Source: an uncultured Alistipes sp.
GTDB taxonomy: Bacteria; Bacteroidota; Bacteroidia; Bacteroidales; Rikenellaceae
NCBI GenBank assembly: GCA_934754975.1
Contig: CAKVKI010000060.1
Coordinates: 1 to 11,851, forward strand
Reading direction: 5' to 3'
DNA: 11,851 nucleotides
The position numbers and the translations under genes were made by a program. The notes below the pieces were generated by a model, which made no database searches, had not been told where the DNA came from, and saw nothing but the letters and a program-made list of their open reading frames with translations. Positions 1 through 6,641 of this stretch are shown here, piece after piece (the stretch's first letter is position 1; each line of letters opens with the position of its first letter).

Positions 1-1194
1 CAGATACATGAATGCATCATCCCACGTTCCGGGCTGCTTGCGCAGGTCGGTATAGCCCGACAGATTGAGGTCAGCGCGCAGGAAATTATTGATTTTTAGG
101 CGTGTGGAATTGCGTGCCGAATATTTATCGTAGCCAATGTCGCCCGAACGGAGCAGGCCGTTGTCGGTCATATAACCGATATTGGTATAAGTGGAAATTT
201 TGTCGGTTCCGCCCTCCAGAGTGACGTTGTACTGCTGCTGAAATGCGGCGCCCTTGAACACCTCCTTATACCAGTCGACGTAGGGAAGAGCCATTTTCGC
301 AGCCAGATCTTCCTTCGAAAATTCAGGATGGCCCGTAGCGTTGAACTCAGCTTCGTTGCGTATCTGCCAATACTGCGCCACATTCATCATCTCCATCTGC
401 TCGGTAGGGTGCGAAACACCCAGGTTGGCACTGAGGGTCACGCGTAACGGCCCCTTGGATCCCCCTTTGGTCGTCACCAGGATGGCGCCGTTGCTGGAGT
501 TGATACCGTAGATGGCCGCCGATGCGTCTTTCAGCACCGTAATACTCTCGATGTCTTCGGGGTTAAGCTTCTGAAACTCGGTTGTTTCGCTGCGGACCAC
601 ACCGTCAATGACGATGATCGGAGTGCCCAGGCCACGTATATTGATATCGTTGGCAAAACTTCCCGGCAGACCGTCGTTCTGACGGATTCGCAGACCCGGA
701 ACCTTACCGGCCAGCGCGACAGCCAGCGACGGACCTTTGGTCGTCGCAATATCCTTATTCGAAATAGTGGAGACAGCACCCGAAAGGGTCGCTCTTTTCT
801 GGGTGCCGTAACCAACCACCACCACTTCGTCAAGCGCGGAGGCCGACGAAACCATAGCCACATGCATGTTGAGTCCCACGGGCTGTTCCATCGGCTCCAT
901 TCCCAGATAGGAGAATACGAGCGTTTTGGCGGAAGCCGGCACGTCGAATGAGAAATGGCCCTCGGAATCGGTCGTAGTACCGATCGTGGTACCTTTTACA
1001 ATGATATTACATCCGATAATCGGCCCGCCATTCTCATCTAAAACGATACCAGCCGCCTTTTTTTGCGAGGGGGGGGGAAATGAGCCGCTCTGCGCCGCCG
1101 CACCCAGCGGCAGCAGCAGAGACACTGCGAGAATCAACAGCAAACTCCACGGATTGACCCGGCGGAGCAATACAGCGTTAAAATTGTTCTTCAT
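1..1194 (-). CDS. SusC-like TonB-dependent outer-membrane receptor (N-terminal part, runs off left edge)
   Basis: This is the first 398 codons of an outer-membrane oligosaccharide importer powered by TonB. Translated from the ATG at 1194-1192, it stays open to base 1. Residues 1-35 form a signal peptide with a hydrophobic core (SLLLILAVSLLLPLGAAAQ). Residues 48-115 resemble the carboxypeptidase-regulatory-like domain of SusC proteins (GIVLDENGGPIIG, VKGTTIGTTTDSEGHF, FSYLGM). A TonB-box-like stretch follows (LDEVVVVGYGTQKRATLSGA, from residue 121). The plug domain then shows LAGKVPGLRIRQNDG, INIRGLGTPIIVIDGV and VLKDASAAIYG...NGAILVTTKGG at 220-245. The barrel begins after about residue 250. 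No STN domain precedes the plug, so anti-sigma signalling by this receptor is unlikely. SusC proteins are normally about 1000 residues long and are followed by a SusD lipoprotein, which would lie beyond the left edge. The gene is divergent from the glycosidase units and probably co-regulated with them. Confidence 0.95.
   Translation of the reverse strand, partial: MKNNFNAVLLRRVNPWSLLLILAVSLLLPLGAAAQSGSFPPPSQKKAAGIVLDENGGPIIGCNIIVKGTTIGTTTDSEGHFSFDVPASAKTLVFSYLGMEPMEQPVGLNMHVAMVSSASALDEVVVVGYGTQKRATLSGAVSTISNKDIATTKGPSLAVALAGKVPGLRIRQNDGLPGSFANDINIRGLGTPIIVIDGVVRSETTEFQKLNPEDIESITVLKDASAAIYGINSSNGAILVTTKGGSKGPLRVTLSANLGVSHPTEQMEMMNVAQYWQIRNEAEFNATGHPEFSKEDLAAKMALPYVDWYKEVFKGAAFQQQYNVTLEGGTDKISTYTNIGYMTDNGLLRSGDIGYDKYSARNSTRLKINNFLRADLNLSGYTDLRKQPGTWDDAFMYL
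1058..1077 (-). repeat. Adjacent C9 and A7 homopolymer tracts inside the receptor gene
   Basis: On the coding strand, nine consecutive C (bases 1077-1069) encode Pro-Pro-Pro at residues 40-42. Five bases later, seven consecutive A (1064-1058) encode most of Lys-Lys. As given, both tracts keep the reading frame. They lie just after the signal peptide, where a one-base slip would truncate the receptor early. Confidence 0.9.
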
Positions 1195-1466
1195 AAGGTT
1201 AATAAATTAGTTTTAGGTTTTGATAGGAGTTACTTTTCGCAGGGACTACCTCCTGCAGCCGGAATATTCGATTCCGTCGATAGGCACGAAGTTTTTCTCA
1301 TTCATTCTGGTTTAGTAATACGATTAATATGAACAGGTGTCTAGATTCCATTAATTCAATACTCTCCTGCTGTGGTCGATATAACATTTCGGACAGACCT
1401 ATATTATATAATGCCGCCGACAACGCTCCGTTCGGGCCGCGATATCGGTCTTTCGGCTTGCCATTA
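1195..1466 (-). other. Long 5' leader of the receptor gene
   Basis: If the minus-strand promoter at 1467-1495 is correct, transcription starts near base 1460 and leaves about 265 untranslated bases before the receptor ATG. I see no tRNA, known riboswitch or substantial gene here. The leader holds a possible 19-codon reading frame (1246-1305) and a small hairpin near its end (1238-1257, minus sense UGCAGG pairing with CCUGCG). It contains no good Shine-Dalgarno sequence next to the receptor start, which is normal in Bacteroidetes. Confidence 0.4.
1246..1305 (-). other. Possible 19-residue leader ORF upstream of the receptor
   Basis: The ATG at 1305-1303 opens a short frame, MNEKNFVPIDGIEYSGCRR, ending in TAG at 1248-1246. 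Its last sense codons are TGC AGG AGG. These fall in the 5' arm and loop of a small hairpin (TGCAGG 1257-1252 with CCTGCG 1243-1238), and the stop lies in the loop. The arrangement recalls leader-peptide attenuation, but no homologue is recognised and a frame of this length can arise by chance. Confidence 0.15.
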
Positions 1467-1495
1467 CAAAATTAGGAAGAGCATCCGACCCTCAA
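1467..1495 (-). promoter_or_regulatory. Predicted promoter of the receptor gene (Bacteroidetes type)
   Basis: On the minus strand, TAATTTTG (1474-1467) matches the Bacteroidetes -7 consensus TAnnTTTG. A TTG (1495-1493) lies 18 bases upstream as a candidate -33 element, close to the usual spacing of about 19-21. I noticed no other minus-strand match to the -7 consensus between 1195 and 1560. The shared element at 1505-1530 lies directly upstream, where an activator would bind. Confidence 0.5.
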
Positions 1496-1504
1496 TATGC
1501 ATTA

Positions 1505-1530
1505 ATTAATCAATTATGATACTATTTTAA
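1505..1530. promoter_or_regulatory. Shared bipartite operator-like element, copy 1
   Basis: The sequence ATTAATCAA-N3-TGATACTATTTTAA recurs at 4729-4754 with identical half-motifs and the same three-base gap (23 of 26 positions identical; the mismatches are the gap bases). Here it sits between divergent promoters. It is upstream of the receptor promoter (1467-1495), and TGATAC begins 65 bases before the plus-strand -7 element at 1582. It is most likely a binding site for a PUL regulator; which type (hybrid two-component system, AraC-type or other) is not visible. Confidence 0.55.
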
Positions 1531-1559
1531 CATAAGGTTCATTTTATTATCTTAAAATA
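1523..1559. repeat. 8-bp inverted repeat overlapping the operator-like element
   Basis: TATTTTAA at 1523-1530 is the exact reverse complement of TTAAAATA at 1552-1559, with 21 bases between. In copy 2 the same offset carries TTAATATT (4776-4783), which keeps six of the eight bases. The AT-rich composition makes chance repeats likely, so this only adds weak support for a two-part regulator site. Confidence 0.3.
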
Positions 1560-1589
1560 ATGTTCGATAATGAGAAATATCTACTTTTG
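1560..1589 (+). promoter_or_regulatory. Predicted promoter of the GH92-araD unit
   Basis: TACTTTTG at 1582-1589 matches the Bacteroidetes -7 consensus TAnnTTTG. The -33 region is poor: ATG at 1560-1562 with a 19-base spacer is the nearest candidate, which would suit an activator-dependent promoter. The predicted start near 1596 leaves a leader of about 50 bases before the ATG at 1645. It also excludes the in-frame ATG at 1570 as the start codon. Confidence 0.55.
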
Positions 1590-1644
1590 TATAGCATTCG
1601 AACTCCTGCAAAAGCATCGTAAACTAACCATAAAAACCAGAATT

Positions 1645-3900
1645 ATGAAAAAGAACCGGCATTTACTTATCGCCCTCGCTTTGGGTACAATGCTAACTTC
1701 CTGCGGCGCGTCCGACTCCACCGCTACGGTCACAGGCCCGGCCGCATATGTCGATCCTTACATCGGTTCCGGCGGCCACGGCCACGTCTTCGTGGGCGCC
1801 TCCGTTCCATTCGGCGCCATTCAGGCCGGGCCGCAGAACATCCATAAAGGCTGGGACTGGTGTTCGGGATATCATCATTCGGACAGCATCGTCATAGGCT
1901 TCGCCCATACCCACCTGAGCGGCACGGGCTGCACCGACATGGGCGACGTGCAGATCATGCCCTACACGGGCGAACTGCGCTCCAAACGCGGCCGGCAGGA
2001 GGACATCGGCGGAAGCTGTTCATCCTATTACAGCCACGACAACGAATCCGTATCGCCGGGTTACTATTCGCTCAAAATGGACAACGGCGTACGGATCGAA
2101 ATGACCGCTTCGACCCGCACGGCGCTGCACCGCATCACCTATCCCGAGGCAGAAGGCCGCCGCCTGCTCATCAACCTCGAAGAGGGCAACGGCGACGGAG
2201 CGTACGACACATACCTCCGGCAGACGGACACGCACACCGTCGAAGGCTACCGCTTCTCCAAAGGCTGGGGCCCTCACAAGGTCTTCTTCGCGCTGACCGC
2301 CGACAAGCCGATCCGCTCGCTGGCGCTTTTCGACGCCGACACCCCGTCGGCGGGAAACGAGATTCGCTGCAAGGGCGCCAAGGGCGTCCTGACCTTCGAC
2401 GACGAAAAGCAGGTCATGGTAAAGGTGGCCATCTCGTCGGTAAGCTGCGCCAATGCGCTCGAAAACCTCCGCACCGAAATCCCCGGCTGGGACTTCAAAG
2501 CCGTGCAGGCAGAAGCGATCCGCCGCTGGAACGACGAGCTGGCGGCCATCGACATCGAGACTGCGGACCAAACCGCCAAAAAGATCTTCTACACGGCCAT
2601 GTACCACGCCTTCATCGCCCCGACGACCTACTGCGACGTCAACGGCGAATTCCGCGGACACGACGACAAGGTCATCAAAGACGCCGCATGGACCAACTAC
2701 TCGACCTTCTCGCTGTGGGACACCTACCGCGCCCTGCATCCGCTCTTCACGCTGATCCGCCAGGACCGTCTCCCGGATATGGTCAATTCGATGCTTTCGA
2801 TCTTCGACCAACAGTCGAAACTCCCGATCTGGGCGCTGCCGGGCGCCGAGACGAACACCATGCCGGGCTACAGCGCCGTGCCGGTCATCTCCGACGCCAT
2901 CCTCAAGGGTATCGGCGGCTTCGACACCGAGCGGGCCTACCGCGCGATGAAAGCCTCCACGACCCACCCGCTGCAGGATGCCGTGCCTTATGTGCTGGAA
3001 AAAGGGTTCATTCCCGACGACAAGGCAGCCAACGCCACCTCGATCGCCATGGAATACGCCGTAGGCGACTGGGGCGTGGCCCAAGTAGCCAAAAAGCTCG
3101 GCAACACGGCCGATTACGAGGAATACCTCAAGCGCGGAAAATACTACACGCACTATTTCGACAAGTCGATCAATTTCATCCGTCCGAAACTCGAAAACGG
3201 CAAGTGGCTCACGCCCTACGATCCCTTCGAGTCGATCCACGGCGTGGGACACTTCTGCGAGGGCAACGGCTGGCAGTACACCTTCTTCGTGCCGCAGCAT
3301 CCCGAAGGGCTGATCGCCCTGATGGGCGGCGACCGGCCCTTCACGGCCAAACTCGACGAATTCTTCACCGCCGAGGGCGATCTGGGCGAAGAGGCTTCGA
3401 TGGACATTTCGGGCCTGATCGGCATGTACGCCCACGGCAACGAGCCGAGCCACCATATCGTCTACCTCTATCCCTATGCGGGCCAGCAGTGGAAAACGGC
3501 CGAGAAAGTGCGTTACATCCAACGGGAATTCTACACGGCCCGGCCCGACGGCATCATCGGCAACGAAGACTGCGGCCAGATGTCGGCATGGCATATCCTC
3601 TCGGCGCTCGGATTCTACCAGGTGAATCCTTCGAACGGCGTCTTCGTCTTCGGCAGTCCGCTTTTCGACAAGGCGACGCTCCGGCTGCCCGGCGGCAAAA
3701 CGTTCGAAATCCGGGCTGAAAACGATCCCGCGAAGAACATCTACATCCAGTCGGTCAAGCTCAACGGCCAGCCCTATGAAAATTCGTACATCACCTACGA
3801 CGACATCATGGCCGGCGGCACGCTGACCTTCGTGATGGGTCCCCGGCCGAACGAAGCGTTCGGAGCGAAACCCGAAAACCGACCCCAAACCGCCATCTAA
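1645..3900 (+). CDS. GH92 family glycosidase (alpha-mannosidase type), lipoprotein
   Basis: This 751-residue protein belongs to glycoside hydrolase family 92, whose characterised members are calcium-dependent exo-alpha-mannosidases. Starting at 1645, residues 1-20 form a lipoprotein signal with lipobox LTSC (Cys20), so it is probably membrane-anchored in the periplasm or on the cell surface. The N-terminal beta-sandwich domain starts with [19 protein letters not shown] and contains [17 protein letters not shown]. The (alpha/alpha)6 catalytic domain shows [31 protein letters not shown] (Glu600, likely catalytic acid by family analogy) and [11 protein letters not shown] (Asp642, likely base). 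Length is normal for the family and the frame is intact. The in-frame ATG at 1570 would add 25 residues ahead of a good signal peptide and lies upstream of the predicted -7 element, so I reject it. araD follows after 13 bases. The family is clear; linkage specificity is not. Confidence 0.93.
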   Translation: MKKNRHLLIALALGTMLTSCGASDSTATVTGPAAYVDPYIGSGGHGHVFVGASVPFGAIQAGPQNIHKGWDWCSGYHHSDSIVIGFAHTHLSGTGCTDMGDVQIMPYTGELRSKRGRQEDIGGSCSSYYSHDNESVSPGYYSLKMDNGVRIEMTASTRTALHRITYPEAEGRRLLINLEEGNGDGAYDTYLRQTDTHTVEGYRFSKGWGPHKVFFALTADKPIRSLALFDADTPSAGNEIRCKGAKGVLTFDDEKQVMVKVAISSVSCANALENLRTEIPGWDFKAVQAEAIRRWNDELAAIDIETADQTAKKIFYTAMYHAFIAPTTYCDVNGEFRGHDDKVIKDAAWTNYSTFSLWDTYRALHPLFTLIRQDRLPDMVNSMLSIFDQQSKLPIWALPGAETNTMPGYSAVPVISDAILKGIGGFDTERAYRAMKASTTHPLQDAVPYVLEKGFIPDDKAANATSIAMEYAVGDWGVAQVAKKLGNTADYEEYLKRGKYYTHYFDKSINFIRPKLENGKWLTPYDPFESIHGVGHFCEGNGWQYTFFVPQHPEGLIALMGGDRPFTAKLDEFFTAEGDLGEEASMDISGLIGMYAHGNEPSHHIVYLYPYAGQQWKTAEKVRYIQREFYTARPDGIIGNEDCGQMSAWHILSALGFYQVNPSNGVFVFGSPLFDKATLRLPGGKTFEIRAENDPAKNIYIQSVKLNGQPYENSYITYDDIMAGGTLTFVMGPRPNEAFGAKPENRPQTAI

Positions 3901-3913
3901 CACACTTTACACC

Positions 3914-4606
3914 ATGCTCGAAGCACTGAAACAACAGGTTCTGCACGCCAACTTGGAACTGGTCCGCCACCGGCTCGTGGTCTTCACATGGGGCAACGTG
4001 AGCGGCATCGACCGCGATTCGGGACTCATCGTCATCAAGCCGAGCGGCGTGGAATACGACCGCCTGACGGCCGGCGACATGGTCGTAGTCGATCTCGGCG
4101 GGCGTGTGGTCGAAGGCGGCCTGAATCCCTCGTCGGACACGCCGACCCATATCGAACTCTACAAGGCTTTCCCGGCGATCGGCGGCATCGCCCACACCCA
4201 CTCGACCTATGCGACCGCATGGGCGCAGGCGCGGCGCGACATCCCGGTCGCCGGAACCACGCATGCCGACTATTTCCACGGTCCCATTCCCTGCACGCGG
4301 GACATGGCGGCCGAAGAGATCACAGGGGAATACGAACTCCAGACCGGCCGGGTCATCGCCGAACGGTTCCGCACGCTCGATCCGCTGCATACGCCCGGCG
4401 TGCTGGTCGCCAACCACGGACCCTTCACATGGGGAAAAACGGCCGGCGAAGCGGTCTACAACAGCGTAGTGGTCGAGGAGGTCGCAAAAATGGGATTCAT
4501 CTGCCACTCGCTCAACCCCCGGATGCCGATGAACGCAGGGCTGATCGAAAAGCATTTCGAACGCAAACACGGCGTAAACGCCTATTACGGCCAGAAGAAA
4601 CGCTGA
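3914..4606 (+). CDS. araD: L-ribulose-5-phosphate 4-epimerase (class II aldolase family)
   Basis: This cytoplasmic zinc enzyme interconverts L-ribulose 5-phosphate and D-xylulose 5-phosphate, the last step linking L-arabinose breakdown to the pentose phosphate pathway. At 230 residues it nearly equals E. coli AraD (231). Metal-site residues are present: Asp75, His94 and His96 in [14 protein letters not shown], and His168 in [11 protein letters not shown]. The catalytic Asp119 in THADYFHGP and the C-terminal AYYGQ with Tyr225 also match AraD. The N-terminal substrate motifs TWGNVSG and IKPSGV are intact. That full set favours the epimerase over fuculose- or rhamnulose-phosphate aldolase. It follows the GH92 gene by 13 bases and is the last gene before a terminator, so the two are probably co-transcribed. 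No arabinose isomerase or ribulokinase gene lies in the window, which is unusual for araD. Confidence 0.92.
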   Translation: MLEALKQQVLHANLELVRHRLVVFTWGNVSGIDRDSGLIVIKPSGVEYDRLTAGDMVVVDLGGRVVEGGLNPSSDTPTHIELYKAFPAIGGIAHTHSTYATAWAQARRDIPVAGTTHADYFHGPIPCTRDMAAEEITGEYELQTGRVIAERFRTLDPLHTPGVLVANHGPFTWGKTAGEAVYNSVVVEEVAKMGFICHSLNPRMPMNAGLIEKHFERKHGVNAYYGQKKR

Positions 4607-4623
4607 TACGATTCTCAGCGCGC

Positions 4624-4660
4624 AAAAGCCGCAGCCCCGAGGGACTGCGGCTTTTCGTTT
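4624..4660 (+). terminator. Rho-independent terminator after araD
   Basis: AAAAGCCGCAG (4624-4634) pairs perfectly with CTGCGGCTTTT (4645-4655). The stem may extend by two C-G pairs after a mismatch, and the right arm runs into TTTTCGTTT. It begins 17 bases after the araD stop and separates the GH92-araD unit from the next operon. The A-rich left flank means it could also work on the opposite strand. Confidence 0.85.
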
Positions 4661-4728
4661 AACGGCATGTGAACCCGCGTCCCGGAAAGCAGGAACGCTT
4701 CCGCCCTTCCACCGTGCGGTGCGCATCG

Positions 4729-4754
4729 ATTAATCAAAGGTGATACTATTTTAA
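4729..4754. promoter_or_regulatory. Shared bipartite operator-like element, copy 2
   Basis: This is the second copy of ATTAATCAA-N3-TGATACTATTTTAA, identical to copy 1 (1505-1530) outside the three-base gap. TGATAC starts 66 bases before the -7 element at 4807, against 65 bases for copy 1. Similarity continues more weakly downstream (19 of the next 32 positions match without gaps). The constant distance from two separate promoters, set in otherwise different sequence, argues for a functional regulator site. Confidence 0.55.
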
Positions 4755-4781
4755 TCTAAAGGTAATTTTAAACACTTAATA

Positions 4782-4814
4782 TTTTCACTTTCCCGTCAAA
4801 TCGGTCTAAATTTG
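4782..4814 (+). promoter_or_regulatory. Predicted promoter of the second glycosidase operon
   Basis: TAAATTTG at 4807-4814 matches the Bacteroidetes -7 consensus TAnnTTTG, and TTTTC at 4782-4786 is a plausible -33 element with a 20-base spacer. Transcription would start near 4821 and give an 84-base leader before the ATG at 4905. The element lies downstream of both a terminator and a copy of the shared regulatory motif, which supports an independent, regulated unit. Confidence 0.6.
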
Positions 4815-4836
4815 TAAACATCCGTACCCGAAAGGC

Positions 4837-4904
4837 ATCCGGACTGTAATCCGGTCTCCAGCAGGTACGCACACCGCACAACCCGAACTTAAACCGAACC
4901 GGAT
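4837..4904 (+). other. Leader with alternative base pairing next to the start codon
   Basis: ATCCGG occurs twice (4837-4842 and 4849-4854). CCGGA (4839-4843) can pair with TCCGG (4850-4854) as a small hairpin. Alternatively ATCCGGT (4849-4855) is perfectly complementary to ACCGGAT (4898-4904), the seven bases touching the ATG at 4905. The two pairings exclude each other, so a translational switch is possible, but the stems are short and this is untested. Confidence 0.25.
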
Positions 4905-6629
4905 ATGAAACGAATCATCTGCACCCTCATGGGCCTGGCCGCACTGACGGCAGGCTTCGACGCCGCTGCGACCGGACGCAAGACCTCCGTCCCCGAACAA
5001 AAGGAACAACCGACGCCCCGGCTGCGCTTTACGGGCGACCCGTTCGCCCAGCAGGCGACCGCCGTCTTCGCCGAAACGCTGCATGACATGCGCAGCAAGA
5101 TCGAGTACGGCTCGAACGAACGCTTTCCCGCAGGATTTTTCCACACCTCGACCGAACCCGAAGGCGTTCCCCAATACTACAACGACATGTGGACCCGCGA
5201 CTGCGGCCGCGGCGTGATCGAGCTTTCGCGCCTGGGATTCGCCGAGGACGCCCGCCTGATCTCGCGCTACTTCCTCGCCCACATCACCGACGGCAACCAC
5301 TGGGGCCGCGAACTGCACCACTCCGCTCCGCACGTCGAACTCGACGGCAACGCCCTGATCCTGTCCGGCATCTGTTCGGCATGGCGGGCCAACGGCATGG
5401 AGCGCGAACTCGGCCGGGAGTTCTGCGACGGCATCGCGCCCGTGGTCGCATGGGTCGATTCGCTGATGCGGGTTTCGCCCTACGGCGGACTGCTCCCCTC
5501 GACCTCCGAACTTTCGGGCAACCCCAGCACCGACTACCCCGTTTACAGCATCTTCGGCAACTACGGCATCTATACCGTCATGGCGCAGATCGCCGACATG
5601 GCCGCAGCCAGCGGCCGTGCGGAGCTGGCCGCGCAGGCCGCACGGCTCCGCACCACGATGGAGCAGGCCCTCGGCCGGCTCGTCTCCGACGGCCATTACA
5701 GCTATGCGCCCAAAGGATGCTGGTTCAACGGCATCGACAGCCGCAACGGCCGCGCATACGACATTTCCGATTGGGACGGCACTTCATGGCCCACTTGGCA
5801 CTGGACGCGGCAGCTGCCCTGCATACTCCACTACGACTACCTTTCGCCCAACGCCGACGGCAAATTCGCCGACGTCCATGCGGCGAGCTACCGACTGCTC
5901 CGCCACTGGATGGCCAAGGGCGAATATTTCCGCAAATACGGCTTCGTAAGCAACACCGGATGGACCGGGATGGGCGGACGGCACGACGAAACGATGTGCG
6001 GCTACGGACAGGGCTTCTTCACGCAGGCCGCGCTGATCGCCGACGACGTGAACGTCTACACCAAATGTCTGGAAGGGATCGCCCGGCTGGGATACGACGG
6101 TGGAGTCATCGAACAGATGTCCTACGAAAAGAATCCGTTCGTCATGCACGAATGTTTCAACTACGACAACTACGAAAAGGGACTCGATCACACCTTCGGA
6201 GTACACTCCGAGGGGCGGCGCGAGATTATGGAGAACCCCGGCGACGAGGGCAATCTCGTGCAGGAAGCCGAGATTCTCAAAGCCTTCTCGATCGTCGCGG
6301 GCGTCCGCTGCGAAGGCCGCAGGCTGACGCTCATGCCCCGCCTGCCGTGGTTGTGGGACACGATGGAGTGCGTGGACTGGCCCGTCACCGACGCCGACGG
6401 GCGGACGCACCGCATCCGCTTCACCGTCCGCCACGAACGCTGGCTGCGCCGCTGCACGGTCGAGCTGGAAGGCATCGGCAGGTTCGAAGGCACGGACATC
6501 CGCTTCGGCCCCTTTCCGCGTCTGCTGAACAATCCGAAAGGTTACGAAACCGAACTGATCGGAAACGCCTCGTGGATCTGGGTCCGCGGCATCAAAGGCG
6601 ACAAGCGCACGATCACCGTCGAACTCTAA
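4905..6629 (+). CDS. Secreted (alpha/alpha)6-barrel glycoside hydrolase candidate, family not assigned
   Basis: This 574-residue protein has a signal peptide at about residues 1-22 (CTLMGLAALTAGFDAAA) and no lipobox, so it is probably periplasmic. The body resembles six-hairpin glycosidases: YYNDMWTRDCGRGVIELSR (residues 91-109) is like the acidic W-x-R-D motif of several such families, and aromatic-rich motifs follow at YDISDWDGTSWPTWHW (285-300). GNLVQEAEILKAFSIVAGV (449-467) fits the last helical hairpin, and a beta-rich C-terminal part follows (LTLMPRLPWLWDTMECVDW, then WLRRCTVELEGIGRF). Candidate acids include Asp99, Asp289 and Glu448, none proven. It opens the second operon with its own promoter; the next gene starts 12 bases after its stop. 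A hydrolase role is inferred from motifs and context; I cannot place it in a numbered family. Confidence 0.65.
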   Translation: MKRIICTLMGLAALTAGFDAAATGRKTSVPEQKEQPTPRLRFTGDPFAQQATAVFAETLHDMRSKIEYGSNERFPAGFFHTSTEPEGVPQYYNDMWTRDCGRGVIELSRLGFAEDARLISRYFLAHITDGNHWGRELHHSAPHVELDGNALILSGICSAWRANGMERELGREFCDGIAPVVAWVDSLMRVSPYGGLLPSTSELSGNPSTDYPVYSIFGNYGIYTVMAQIADMAAASGRAELAAQAARLRTTMEQALGRLVSDGHYSYAPKGCWFNGIDSRNGRAYDISDWDGTSWPTWHWTRQLPCILHYDYLSPNADGKFADVHAASYRLLRHWMAKGEYFRKYGFVSNTGWTGMGGRHDETMCGYGQGFFTQAALIADDVNVYTKCLEGIARLGYDGGVIEQMSYEKNPFVMHECFNYDNYEKGLDHTFGVHSEGRREIMENPGDEGNLVQEAEILKAFSIVAGVRCEGRRLTLMPRLPWLWDTMECVDWPVTDADGRTHRIRFTVRHERWLRRCTVELEGIGRFEGTDIRFGPFPRLLNNPKGYETELIGNASWIWVRGIKGDKRTITVEL

Positions 6630-6641
6630 CCGCAACAGGCT

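Noticed and set aside
1..1194. Suspicion that the receptor gene is frameshifted at the C9 tract
   Set aside because: Codon-by-codon translation from 1194 to 1 gives a continuous SusC-type sequence with the signal peptide joined in frame to the downstream domains.
926..1210. Plus-strand frame of 94 codons over the receptor start
   Set aside because: It is antisense to the signal peptide and first domain of the receptor, which match the SusC family well.
1329..1475. 48-codon plus-strand frame in the divergent control region
   Set aside because: No homology or signal is recognisable, it runs antisense to the receptor leader and covers the predicted receptor -7 element. Chance is the simpler explanation.
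1570..1644. In-frame upstream start for the GH92 gene
   Set aside because: It would place 25 residues before a complete lipoprotein signal peptide and lies upstream of the predicted -7 element, so that codon would not be transcribed.
2020..3903. Long minus-strand open frame opposite the GH92 gene
   Set aside because: GC-rich codons leave few stops on the opposite strand. The translation shows no domain, while the plus strand encodes a clear GH92 protein. The same reasoning removes long minus-strand frames at 5784-7805 and 8465-11272.
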